Made by a program: the position numbers and the translations under genes
Part shown: positions 24,686 to 32,904 of the stretch, piece after piece
Layout: the number at the start of each line of letters is the position of its first letter
How positions within the stretch are numbered: position 1 is the stretch's first letter
NCBI GenBank assembly: GCA_001801685.1
Contig: MGYJ01000088.1
Location: forward strand, 31,300-95,299
From: Gammaproteobacteria bacterium RIFCSPHIGHO2_12_FULL_63_22
GTDB taxonomy: Bacteria; Pseudomonadota; Gammaproteobacteria; Xanthomonadales; Xanthomonadaceae
Length of the DNA stretch: 64,000 nt
Reading direction: 5' to 3'
The notes under the pieces: model-generated
Told to the model about the DNA's origin: nothing
Databases searched by the model: none
The model's input: the letters and a program-made list of their open reading frames with translations, nothing else

Positions 24686-25462
24686 GTGAATATGGAAAAT
24701 GGCAGCGCGCGCATCCGGGTGCCGAAAACGTCCGAACTGGTTGCCGACCAGATCAGGGCCCAGATCGTCCGGGGCGAACTCAAGGAAGGGGATTCGCTCC
24801 CGCCCGAAGGCACGCTGATGGCCTCGCTCGGCATCTCACGGCCTACCTTGCGCGAGGCCTTCCGGATTCTGGAGGCTGAAAATCTGATCAGCGTTGTGCG
24901 CGGTTCGCGTAGCGGCGCGCGCGTGCACCAGCCATCGACCGAGCTGGTCTCGCGCTATGCCGGCTATCTTCTCGAGGCGCAGGGAACGACGATCGCGGAT
25001 CTTTATGCCGCACGTCTCGCGATCGAGCCGACGGTGGTGCGCTGGCTTGCAACGGCCAAGGGCAAGACGCCGGGCATGCCGCAACTGAAGCAGGTTCTCG
25101 CCGAGCTTGGCCAGATGATGCAGGACGAGCGCTATGAAGAGTTTATCGACAATGTGTCACGCTTTCACCAGACCGTCGTCGAGGCTGCGGGCAACAAGAC
25201 GCTCAGCTTCATGAGCCGCATGCTGCTCAATCTCGCGCGGACGCACCAGAACGACTATCAGCGCCGCCATCCGCGGACGACCGAGGACCGGCTCAAGAGC
25301 CTGCGCGTCGGGTACAAATCCTATGACAAGCTGGTGACGCTGATCGAAGCCGGCGATGTCGAGGGCGCGGTATCCCACTGGCGGCTTCACCTGCGCAATG
25401 CCAACGAAACCTGGGCGACGCGCGGCGAGGGCGAGCGGATCGTCGACTCGCTGCACGGATGA
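24686..25462 (+). CDS. GntR-family regulator, FadR/FCD type (GntR-1)
   Basis: A 258-residue regulator. The winged helix covers about residues 15-78: TSELVADQIRAQIVRGELKE, SLPPEGTLMASLGISRPTLR and VVRGSRSGARV. The C-terminal all-helical FCD ligand-binding domain includes LYAARLAIEPTVVRWLA, FHQTVVEAAGNKTLSFMSRM and HWRLHLRNANETW. FCD regulators sense organic acids or acyl-CoAs and often repress. A copy of the recurrent palindrome lies just upstream, so it is a prime candidate for the regulon's repressor. GTG 24686 or ATG 24692 could be the start. Its stop overlaps an acyl-CoA synthetase start as ATGA. Confidence 0.9.
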   Translation: MNMENGSARIRVPKTSELVADQIRAQIVRGELKEGDSLPPEGTLMASLGISRPTLREAFRILEAENLISVVRGSRSGARVHQPSTELVSRYAGYLLEAQGTTIADLYAARLAIEPTVVRWLATAKGKTPGMPQLKQVLAELGQMMQDERYEEFIDNVSRFHQTVVEAAGNKTLSFMSRMLLNLARTHQNDYQRRHPRTTEDRLKSLRVGYKSYDKLVTLIEAGDVEGAVSHWRLHLRNANETWATRGEGERIVDSLHG

Positions 25463-26967
25463 CCCCGACCTTCATCGACGCCATGATCGCCGCGGCGGCG
25501 GCCAACCCGGGTGCGTCGCTGACCGTTGCCTCCGATGTCAAACCTTGCACCGCTTCGCTGGGCGACGTCGTAGCATCGGGCCGCCGGATGGGAACGCGCA
25601 TGGCTGCGGCAGGTGTCGCGCCCGGCGATATCGTCGCCTGTATGTTGCCCAACTGGCGCGAATGGCTCGTCGTCGCCGTTGCCGCCGCGCAGAGCGGGGC
25701 GGTCCTGCTGCCCATCGTGACGATTTACGGCGCGAAGGAGCTGGGGTTCATCCTGCGTCAGTCGGCCGCCAAATGGCTGTTTACGCCCGACATGTTTCGC
25801 GGGGTCGATTATGGCCGCGTCGTTGCCGAATGCGGCGACCTTCCGGGACTCGATCGGCACGTCGCGATCGGCCAGGAATTCGACCTCCTCGAAGCCGAAG
25901 GGCCGATCGCAGATCCCGCGGCGGTCGCCGGCGAAGACCTTGCCTTGCTCGTCTATACCTCGGGCACCACCGCCGAGCCCAAGGGCGTGATGCACAGCGC
26001 GCGCGGATTTCTGGCGGAACTGGAAACGGTGCGCGCGATGCGCGGGGGAACGGACGACGAAGCGGTCATCTCCCCCTGGCCGCCGGGACATGTGGCCGGC
26101 GCCTTGTCGATGTACCGCTTCCTTTGCCAGGCGACGCCGCTCGTCCTGATGGATCAGTGGGACGCCGCGCTCGCGGCAGCGCTGATCGACCGGCACAAGG
26201 TGACCTCGACATCGGGAACCCCGTTTCACCTGAGCGGGATGATTGCCGCTGCCGACGAACATGGTCACGACCTGACCTCGCTCCGCCAGTATCTCGTCGG
26301 CGCGGCGCCGGTGCCGCCGTCGTTGATCGAGCGTTGCCAGCGGCAGGGTCTCGCGGTCTATCATTGCTATGGATCGAGCGAGCATCCGACCGTCACCTCG
26401 GGCGCTGTCGACGACCCGCTCGACAAGCAGCTTCATACCGAGGGCCGGGCGATGCCGGGGTCGCAGATGCGTTTCGTCGACGACGACGGCAACGATGTCC
26501 CGGCCGGCGAAGATGGAGAAATCTGCACGCGAGGTCCCGAACTTTTCATGGGCTATCTCGACCCCGCGCTCGATGTGAGCGCCTTCCTGCTGGACGGCTG
26601 GTATCGCACGGGCGATATCGGCCGGCTCGACGAAGGCGGCTATCTTCTGATCACCGACCGCAAGAAGGACATCATCATTCGCGGCGGCGAGAATATCTCG
26701 TCGAAGGAGGTCGAGGCCGTGCTATTGAGGCACCCCGCGGTCGCCGATGTCGCGGTCGTTGCGGCGAAGGACGAACGTATGGGCGAGGTGGTACACGCCT
26801 GCGCCGTTCTCGCGCCGGGTGCCGCGCTATCGCTCGGCGATGTGCGCGATCATTTCGGTGCCGCCGGCATCGCAAGGCAAAAGACACCCGAGCGGCTGAC
26901 GATCGTCGCCGAGCTGCCGCGCAACGCATCGGGCAAGGTGCTCAAGCATCAGTTGCGCGACACCTAG
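25459..26967 (+). CDS. Acyl-CoA synthetase (AMP-forming)
   Basis: A 502-residue ANL ligase with YTSGTTAEPKG at residues 166-176, CYGSSEHPTVTSG (A5), WYRTGDIGRLDEGGYL (A7/A8), DRKKDIIIRGGENISSKEVE (hinge) and the catalytic lysine in NASGKVLKHQL. It resembles cyclohexanecarboxylate- and medium-chain-CoA ligases. It is co-transcribed with and translationally coupled to GntR-1, so substrate activation and sensing are linked. It overlaps the convergent hydroxylase gene by three bases. Confidence 0.92.
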   Translation: MTPTFIDAMIAAAAANPGASLTVASDVKPCTASLGDVVASGRRMGTRMAAAGVAPGDIVACMLPNWREWLVVAVAAAQSGAVLLPIVTIYGAKELGFILRQSAAKWLFTPDMFRGVDYGRVVAECGDLPGLDRHVAIGQEFDLLEAEGPIADPAAVAGEDLALLVYTSGTTAEPKGVMHSARGFLAELETVRAMRGGTDDEAVISPWPPGHVAGALSMYRFLCQATPLVLMDQWDAALAAALIDRHKVTSTSGTPFHLSGMIAAADEHGHDLTSLRQYLVGAAPVPPSLIERCQRQGLAVYHCYGSSEHPTVTSGAVDDPLDKQLHTEGRAMPGSQMRFVDDDGNDVPAGEDGEICTRGPELFMGYLDPALDVSAFLLDGWYRTGDIGRLDEGGYLLITDRKKDIIIRGGENISSKEVEAVLLRHPAVADVAVVAAKDERMGEVVHACAVLAPGAALSLGDVRDHFGAAGIARQKTPERLTIVAELPRNASGKVLKHQLRDT

Positions 26968-27764
26968 CGTTTCTTCGATTCGCCGAGCGGGACGAGCGGG
27001 AAGAGAAGCTGCCGCCACCAGATGTGCTCGCCGCCGGGCAGGCCATAACGCCAGGGACGGCCCTCGGGGACATGCAGCGTCCCGAAGATGCGATCGTAGA
27101 AGCTCAGCATCGTGCAGAAATTGCGATAGGCCTTGCCGTCCTTGCCATAGCCATGATGGGTATGGTGGATGCGCGGGGTCACGAATATCCATTCGAATGC
27201 CGAGACGAAGCGCGCGCCGCCGGGGATGTTTTCGACGATCATGTCGTCCCAGCGCCAGTCGCTGTGGGTGATCGCGTTCCACGCCATGATCGTGATGTAG
27301 AAGACCGTCGTCGACGCGGTCATGCCGAGATAGAAGCCGACCGCCGCGACCCAGGTATAGGCATGGACGAAGGGCCAAAGCAGGTTGGTGCGCCACATCA
27401 GCGTGACGTTGACATAGGGGGCGCTGTGGTGGGTGCGATGCATGCCGTGGAGCCAGGGGTGGCGGATCGTGTCGTGCGCCGCGCGGTGGATCCAGTATTG
27501 GCCGAACTCCGCCACCAGCAGGAGCCCGAGGAAGCCCGCCCAGATCGGCGCGCCGGCAAGCGCGCCCTTCCCCGACGGCAAGAGAAGGCCGACGACCCAT
27601 GCGGTCAGCCAGGCCATGCCGATGCGCGTCACCTGCGATCCGACGATCACCGATCCGATGATGAGAAAATCCTGTCGGCGGTGGACGCCCTTGTGGCGGC
27701 CCGTGGCCAGTTCGATGATCAGTATCGCCGCGACCAGCACGAAGATCCAATGTTGTGGCTGCAT
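26964..27764 (-). CDS. Sterol desaturase/fatty-acid hydroxylase-family membrane protein
   Basis: A 266-residue integral membrane di-iron enzyme. Histidine boxes are HRAAHD (about residue 94), HGMHRTHH, a central NAITHSD and HHTHHGYG. Hydrophobic stretches at the N-terminus (WIFVLVAAILIIELATG), about residue 50-80 and around LLWPFVHAYTWVAAVGFYLG form membrane segments. It would hydroxylate or desaturate a lipid or isoprenoid at the inner membrane. The start is ATG 27764 behind GGGAGA; a longer frame would extend across the LysR regulatory region. LysR at 27865 is divergent and is its likely regulator. Confidence 0.87.
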   Translation of the reverse strand: MQPQHWIFVLVAAILIIELATGRHKGVHRRQDFLIIGSVIVGSQVTRIGMAWLTAWVVGLLLPSGKGALAGAPIWAGFLGLLLVAEFGQYWIHRAAHDTIRHPWLHGMHRTHHSAPYVNVTLMWRTNLLWPFVHAYTWVAAVGFYLGMTASTTVFYITIMAWNAITHSDWRWDDMIVENIPGGARFVSAFEWIFVTPRIHHTHHGYGKDGKAYRNFCTMLSFYDRIFGTLHVPEGRPWRYGLPGGEHIWWRQLLFPLVPLGESKKR

Positions 27765-27840
27765 CCCGTTTCTCCCGTTTGCGCGAGCATCGATCCCATG
27801 GCTCAGGGAATAGGTCCAATGCATAATTATTGCTGTTTCA

Positions 27841-27855
27841 ATGCAGACGCTGCAT
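27841..27855. promoter_or_regulatory. LysR-type binding box ATGCAG-ACG-CTGCAT
   Basis: A 6-3-6 inverted repeat that contains T-N11-A, the LysR-type consensus spacing. It lies between the divergent hydroxylase and LysR genes and immediately before the preferred LysR start, which it helps to fix at 27865. Confidence 0.6.
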
Positions 27856-27864
27856 GGACGGAAT

Positions 27865-28770
27865 ATGGACCTGCGCAAACTTCGTCACGCCGTCTTTGTC
27901 GCCGATTGGGGCAATTTCACCACCGCGGCCGCGCGGCTGCACCTGTCGCAGCCCGCACTCAGCCGCAGCATCCAGACGCTCGAGGACGAATTGGGGCTGA
28001 AGCTGTTCGAGCGGGTCGCCGCGGGGGTTGTGACCACCGTCGCCGGAGCGGCCGTGATCGAGGAAGCGCGCGGTCTGCTGGAACAGGCCGACGGGCTGAG
28101 AGCGCATGCGCAGCGGCTGTCGCGCGGGGAAACCGGCCGGGTGCGCATCGGGGTGGGGCCGATGTTCGCGGGTCTGCTCACCGACTATCTGCGCGATGTG
28201 TGGCAGCCTCTACAGCCCGTCGAGGTGCAGGTGCACATCCTGCCGGTCGAGCGGCTGGTCAGCCGGCTACTCGCCGACGAGCTCGATTTCTTCGTTGCCG
28301 ATGGCCGCGCGGCGCGGGATCATCCGGCGATCGCGGCCGAGAGGGTGGGCGAGATGCCGGTCGGCTATCATGTCCGGCAGGGGCATGACCTTGCGGGACG
28401 CAAGCGGCTGACGGTGGCCGATATCGCCGCATATCCGCGCGCCTCACCCAATTTGCCGGCGGTTCCGCTCGACGCGGGCGACGCGGTACGCGCATCGAGC
28501 CGTGCCGACGCGGGACGTCTCTTTTGCGAACAATTGCCGACGCTCGTCGAGCTGACCGTGCATAGCGACGCCGTCCTCCTCGCGCTTTCGGCGGCGGTCG
28601 CCGGAGAGATTGAGGCCGGGCGCCTTGTAACGCTCGACATTGCCGGGATAGCCGGCTGGTCGGCGCAGATCGTCATCGCGCGCCGCGCCCGGCTCCATGC
28701 GACGCCGACCGTCGAACGCTACGCCGCAGCGATGGCGGACCATGTCCGGCGTTGCTGGATCGAGCGCTAG
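27865..28770 (+). CDS. LysR-family transcriptional regulator
   Basis: A 301-residue LTTR. The N-terminal HTH is MDLRKLRHAVFVADWGNFTT followed by LHLSQPALSRSIQTLEDELG. The effector domain begins GRVRIGVGPMFAGLLTDYL. ATG 27865 is chosen because it gives the usual MDLRxLR start and is preceded by GGACGGA; an in-frame ATG at 27841 coincides with the operator. It is divergent from the sterol-desaturase-like hydroxylase, and its stop overlaps the convergent SDR by four bases. Confidence 0.9.
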   Translation: MDLRKLRHAVFVADWGNFTTAAARLHLSQPALSRSIQTLEDELGLKLFERVAAGVVTTVAGAAVIEEARGLLEQADGLRAHAQRLSRGETGRVRIGVGPMFAGLLTDYLRDVWQPLQPVEVQVHILPVERLVSRLLADELDFFVADGRAARDHPAIAAERVGEMPVGYHVRQGHDLAGRKRLTVADIAAYPRASPNLPAVPLDAGDAVRASSRADAGRLFCEQLPTLVELTVHSDAVLLALSAAVAGEIEAGRLVTLDIAGIAGWSAQIVIARRARLHATPTVERYAAAMADHVRRCWIER

Positions 28771-29555
28771 TTGCGCATGATGAACCCGCCGTCGACGTTG
28801 AAAGCCTGACCGGTGATCCAGTCGCCGGCGGATGAACAGAGCAGCAGCAGCGCGCCGACGAGCTCCTGCGGTTCTCCGCGCGGTTGCTTGACGACGCGCG
28901 CCATCGCCGCTTGGACGAAGGGGCTTTCGTCGGGGGTGAGGGCCTTGCCCGCGTCGGACATCGTCATCCCTGGCGCGATCGCGTTGACGTTGACGTTCAT
29001 TCGGCCAAGCTCGGTCGCGAGCGTCGTCGTGAGGCCGAGCAGCGCGACCTTGCTGATCCCGTAGGTCGTTTGCGCGGGGAAGGCGCCCGCCGAAATCTGG
29101 TTGACGATCTTGCCGCCGCCGCGTGCCTCGAACAGCGGAACGGCCGCCTTGGAACAGATCAGCGCACCGGTGAGGTTGACGCGCATCAGCCGGTCGAAGT
29201 CGGCGATGCTTGTCTGGATCGCCGGCGTGCCGACCGCTTCGACCATCAGCGCGGCATTGTTGACGAGGATGTCGAGCCCGCCGAACGCGGACATGGCGGC
29301 GTCCATCATGTCGGCAACCTTCGCTTCGTCGGTAATGTCGACCTCGACGGCGATGGCCTTGCCGCCGGCATCGTTGATCTCGCCCGCGACGCGCTCGGCG
29401 CCATCCCTGTCGAGATCGGCGACGACCACGCTTGCACCCGCATTGGCCAGCCCCACGGCATAAGCACGCCCGATGCTGTTGCCCCGCCCGCCGGCGCCGG
29501 TCACGATCGCGACCTTTCCGTCGAGACGGAAGCGGTCATTGGTGAAATCGGCCAT
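28767..29555 (-). CDS. SDR-family oxidoreductase
   Basis: A 262-residue SDR with full tetrad: TGAGGRGNSIGRAYA cofactor loop, NNAALMVEA, a serine in NQISAGAFPAQ and the YGISK motif. IAPGMTMSDAGKAL and the VDGGFIMRN end are standard. As third gene of the P450-ALDH-SDR operon it probably oxidises the alcohol made by the P450 to an aldehyde or ketone. It starts two bases after the ALDH stop. Confidence 0.9.
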   Translation of the reverse strand: MADFTNDRFRLDGKVAIVTGAGGRGNSIGRAYAVGLANAGASVVVADLDRDGAERVAGEINDAGGKAIAVEVDITDEAKVADMMDAAMSAFGGLDILVNNAALMVEAVGTPAIQTSIADFDRLMRVNLTGALICSKAAVPLFEARGGGKIVNQISAGAFPAQTTYGISKVALLGLTTTLATELGRMNVNVNAIAPGMTMSDAGKALTPDESPFVQAAMARVVKQPRGEPQELVGALLLLCSSAGDWITGQAFNVDGGFIMRN

Positions 29556-29557
29556 GT

Positions 29558-31042
29558 TCAGCCCTCCTGCTTCGGAAAGATCGGCGCGCCGACGCCGAGC
29601 GTGACGGTCTTGTAGTGCAGGAATTCGTCGATCCCCGCCTTGCCGCCTTCCTTGCCGAAACCCGAAATTCCGACCCCTCCGAAAGGCGTGTGCGGATTGA
29701 TCTGGAATCCGCCATTCGCATAGACGCCGCCGGCGTTGAGACGCTCGGAGAGGCGATGAACGCGCTGGACATCGTTCGACTGGATATAGGCGGCAAGGCC
29801 ATATTCGCTGTTGTTGGCGATCGCGACGGCTTCGTCCTCGTCGTGGAATTTGATCACCACCACAGCAGGCCCGAAAATCTCGACCTGGCTGATTTCATGG
29901 TCGGGATCGGCATCGACGATCAACGTCGGTTCGATGAAATTGCCGCTCGCGAGTTCGCCTTCGCAGCGCCCGCCGCCGAGCAGGAAGGTCGCGGCCTTGT
30001 CGGCCCTCGCGCGGTCGAACATGCCTGTGATGCGGTCGACGGCCGCCTTGTTGATCACCGGGCCGACCATTACCGACGGATCCATCGGGTCGCCGACCTT
30101 GAACTGGCCGATGATCGCCTTCAGCCGCGCGACGAAATCATCGTAGATGTCGGCGTGGACGAGCTGGCGGGTGGGAAGGGCGCAGCCTTGTCCCGACAGG
30201 CAGCCGACGGTCCAGAACACCGCGCGTTCGGCCGCCGCCTGGATGTCGCAATCGGGGAAGACGAGGCTCGCCGACTTGCCGCCGAGTTCCATCACGCTCG
30301 GCTTGATCTCCTCGGCGCAGGCGGCGAGGATCTTGCGCGCCGTGATCGGTCCGCCGGTGAAGCTGATCTTGCGGATCTTCTTGTGCCGCACGATCGCGTC
30401 GCCCGCCTCGGCGGTGCCGGGGAAAATCGAGAGGACACCGTCGGGCAGGCCCGCCTGCTTGCACAATTGCGCGAAGAGTTCGGGGGCAAAGGGCGTGATT
30501 TCGGCGGGCTTGCAGATCACGCAATTGCCGGCGGCGAGCGCAGCGCAAACCTTCATCCCGAGCGAGATCAGCGGGCCGTTCCACGTGATGATGATCCCGA
30601 CGATGCCGATCGGCTCGGGCATGGTGTACGACAGTTCGCCGCGCGTATCGAAGGTGCTGATGAGTTCGCCCGAGAGCTTGTCGCACCAGCCCGCATAATA
30701 GCGTGTCCAGCCGACCGCGGTATCGACCCCGCGCTCGCCGACCATCAGGGTGGTGCCGCCGTCGAGCGCCGCCATGCGCGCGAGGTCGGCCTTGTTCGCT
30801 TCGAGCAGGTCGGCGAGCCGGTTCAGTATGTCGCGGCGCGTCTCGGGCCGGGTGCGACGCCATTGTTCGCGCACGGCCTCGGCCTTCGCGACGGCTTCCT
30901 CGACCTCGCGGGCGCCGGCGAGGGGAATGTCCGCCTGCACGCGTTGCGAGACCGGGTGCAGATGCGGATGCGTTCCTCCGCTGCCGCTCGTCCTCTGTTC
31001 GCCGCCGAGATGGAGGTGAACCGCGGGTGCTGCGCTTGCCAT
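29558..31042 (-). CDS. Aldehyde dehydrogenase (NAD(P)+)
   Basis: A 494-residue ALDH of normal length. Motifs: ITWNGPLISLGMKVCAALAA (cofactor pocket), FTGGPITARKI, general base Glu252 in VMELGGKSASLVF, catalytic Cys287 in GQGCALPTR, and EIFGPAVVVIKF. It would convert an aldehyde to the acid, following the P450 and SDR steps and preparing the acid for CoA ligation. The start is ATG 31042 behind GGGAGA, 23 bp after the P450 stop. Cytosolic. Confidence 0.93.
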   Translation of the reverse strand: MASAAPAVHLHLGGEQRTSGSGGTHPHLHPVSQRVQADIPLAGAREVEEAVAKAEAVREQWRRTRPETRRDILNRLADLLEANKADLARMAALDGGTTLMVGERGVDTAVGWTRYYAGWCDKLSGELISTFDTRGELSYTMPEPIGIVGIIITWNGPLISLGMKVCAALAAGNCVICKPAEITPFAPELFAQLCKQAGLPDGVLSIFPGTAEAGDAIVRHKKIRKISFTGGPITARKILAACAEEIKPSVMELGGKSASLVFPDCDIQAAAERAVFWTVGCLSGQGCALPTRQLVHADIYDDFVARLKAIIGQFKVGDPMDPSVMVGPVINKAAVDRITGMFDRARADKAATFLLGGGRCEGELASGNFIEPTLIVDADPDHEISQVEIFGPAVVVIKFHDEDEAVAIANNSEYGLAAYIQSNDVQRVHRLSERLNAGGVYANGGFQINPHTPFGGVGISGFGKEGGKAGIDEFLHYKTVTLGVGAPIFPKQEG

Positions 31043-31065
31043 GTCAATTCTCCCGTTTGTTGTGC

Positions 31066-32256
31066 TCAGGCGTTCCACGCCAGATGCAGATGTTCGAGCG
31101 CCATGACGCTGCCGCCACGGCACGTTTCGTCGCCCTGTTCGATTTGTCGGAAATGGCCGATCTTCGCGAACCAGGCGCGATAGAAGACGACGAGTTCGAG
31201 CCGCGCGAGGTGCAGGCCGAGGCAGGTGTGGATGCCCGATCCGAAGGCGGCGTGACGGTAGAATTGCCGTTCGACCGACACGGTCCGGGGGTCCTCGGTC
31301 AATCCTTCGTCCCAGCCCACGAGGGGAAGCGGGGCAAGGATCGAGTCGCCGGCCCGGAGCAGCGCGCCTTCGAGTTCGATATCCTCGACGACGTAGCGCG
31401 GCGTCGCGACAAAGGCATAGCGACGCAGCAGTTCCTCGACGAGATTGGGGATGACCGCCGGATCGTCGATCGCGCGCTGACGCAGCTTTTCATCGTGCGC
31501 GAGATGCCGCATGCCGAAGCACATGGCGTTGGCCACGGTATCGAGCCCGGCGAGGAACATCAGGAAACCGATCGACATCAATTCGTCGAAGGTGGGTTTG
31601 CGTCCGTCGATGTCGCTGGCGATGATCTTCGACACCATATCGTCGCGCGGCTCGGCCATCCGCGCCTGAAACAGCTCGGCGAGATGGCCGAGGATGATCT
31701 GTGCCAGCCGGTGCCGCTCTTCGGCGCTCGCGCGGGCGTTGAAGAAGTCGACGACGAGCTGGCGAAATTCGGTGAATTTCTCCATCGGGAAGCCGAATAA
31801 TTCCATGAAGACCGCAACCGGAAGTTTCGAGGCGATGTCGGCCATGAAATCGCATTCCCCCCGGTCGATCACCGCGCCGAGAAGCTCGTCGGTCCACTCG
31901 CTCACGCGCGCTTCGAGCGGCGCGATCGCCTTCGATTCGAAAAAGGGACGAAGCATCTGCCGGTACGGTCGGTGCTCGGGCGGGTCGAGCATTTCGGGGA
32001 TCATCATCGGCTGGTTCGGATTGGGCGGGATCGAGAGGATGCGGCTCGAGAATTTCTCGGGATGCCGAAGCACCTGCGTCACCGCGGCGCCGGTGTTGCA
32101 CACCCAGTGGCCGCCGTGCGCGTTGGTCCAGAAGACCGGCGGCGCGGTGGTCTTCAGTTCCCAGTATCGCGCGTGGCAATCGGCAAGCAGGCCGGGGTCA
32201 GCGATATAATCGAATTCATGGATCGGCGAACGCGCCGGGGCCTGCGACTCGGTCAT
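31066..32256 (-). CDS. Cytochrome P450, P450cam/CYP101-like
   Basis: A 396-residue class I P450. The I-helix is FLAGLDT (residues 234-240), ExxR is EELLRR (274-279), and the haem loop is FGSGIHTCLG with Cys345. The I-helix LDTVANAM and the segment RAGDSILAPLPLVGWDE are very like P450cam, and sphingomonad CYP101 relatives hydroxylate terpenoids and norisoprenoids. It needs a ferredoxin and a reductase, neither of which is in this window. First gene of a leftward operon with ALDH and SDR; divergent TetR. Start ATG 32256 behind GGGAGAG. Confidence 0.92.
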   Translation of the reverse strand: MTESQAPARSPIHEFDYIADPGLLADCHARYWELKTTAPPVFWTNAHGGHWVCNTGAAVTQVLRHPEKFSSRILSIPPNPNQPMMIPEMLDPPEHRPYRQMLRPFFESKAIAPLEARVSEWTDELLGAVIDRGECDFMADIASKLPVAVFMELFGFPMEKFTEFRQLVVDFFNARASAEERHRLAQIILGHLAELFQARMAEPRDDMVSKIIASDIDGRKPTFDELMSIGFLMFLAGLDTVANAMCFGMRHLAHDEKLRQRAIDDPAVIPNLVEELLRRYAFVATPRYVVEDIELEGALLRAGDSILAPLPLVGWDEGLTEDPRTVSVERQFYRHAAFGSGIHTCLGLHLARLELVVFYRAWFAKIGHFRQIEQGDETCRGGSVMALEHLHLAWNA

Positions 32257-32278
32257 TTTTTCTCTCCCGTTGACACAA

Positions 32279-32294
32279 GTAAACGGTCGTTTAC
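32279..32294. promoter_or_regulatory. TetR-type operator GTAAACG-GT-CGTTTAC
   Basis: A 7-2-7 inverted repeat in the 63-bp gap between the P450 operon and the TetR gene, where an autoregulatory TetR operator is expected. TTGACA (32270-32275) precedes it on the plus strand and TACATA (32292-32297) follows at 16-bp spacing, so it fills the spacer of the putative tetR promoter. Confidence 0.78.
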
Positions 32295-32319
32295 ATATGA
32301 AGTCAACTAGGGAGCGACA

Positions 32320-32886
32320 ATGGCGACGATAAATTCCGACACGCGGACACGCGACGCCGATCGCACCCGGCAGGCAATCCTTCATGCCGCGCAGCAGATT
32401 TTCGCCGAAAAGGGTTTTGCCGAAGCGGGCATTCGCGACATCACGGCGCGGGCGGGGGTCAACCAGTCGCTGGTCAGCCGCTATTTCGGCGGCAAGCTCA
32501 AATTGTTCGAAGCCGCGCTCGAGGCGGCGCTCGATCCGCGATTGATGACCGATCTGCCCAAAGAGGATTTCGGCAAGCGGATCGTCGCGCGTTTTGCCGA
32601 CGAGCGAGCGGGGCGTATCAGCCCGTTGCCCATCATGTTCGGCGCTGCCTCGGACAGCGAGGCGCGAGCCATCGCAGCGCATCTGCTGCGCGACCGCGTG
32701 TTCGAGCCGCTCAAGACCTGGTTTGACGGTGAGACCGCGGCGGTCAAGGCGGCGCGCTTCATGATCGTGTCGCTCGGTTTTTTCGCCTATCGCGACCAGC
32801 TTCCGCTCGCCGAATTTGCCGGCGCGGTCGATCCGGGCCTGCGCCAATGGCTTGAAACCGAATTTCAGGCGATCGTCGACGAGTAG
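32320..32886 (+). CDS. TetR-family transcriptional regulator
   Basis: A 188-residue TetR protein. The HTH region is RQAILHAAQQIFAEKGFAEA, then IRDITARAGVNQSLVSRYFG, typical for TetR_N. The C-terminal ligand domain includes LRDRVFEPLKTWFDGETAAV. It faces the P450 operon across a perfect operator and is probably its local repressor, released by the substrate or an early product. Start ATG 32320 behind GGGAGCG. Single-gene unit ending 18 bp before the convergent AKR gene. Confidence 0.92.
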   Translation: MATINSDTRTRDADRTRQAILHAAQQIFAEKGFAEAGIRDITARAGVNQSLVSRYFGGKLKLFEAALEAALDPRLMTDLPKEDFGKRIVARFADERAGRISPLPIMFGAASDSEARAIAAHLLRDRVFEPLKTWFDGETAAVKAARFMIVSLGFFAYRDQLPLAEFAGAVDPGLRQWLETEFQAIVDE

Positions 32887-32904
32887 GACGGACCGCGGCG
32901 CCGG

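Noticed and set aside
25356-28388. A plus-strand frame of about 1000 codons across the synthetase, hydroxylase and LysR genes
   Set aside because: Rich in Arg and Ala, with no conserved motif. It overlaps three genes with clear families in other frames.
32301-32312. AGTCAACTAGG near the TetR gene, resembling a half-copy of the main palindrome
   Set aside because: Only one arm is similar and the core is missing. The TetR operator nearby is a much better match for this gap.
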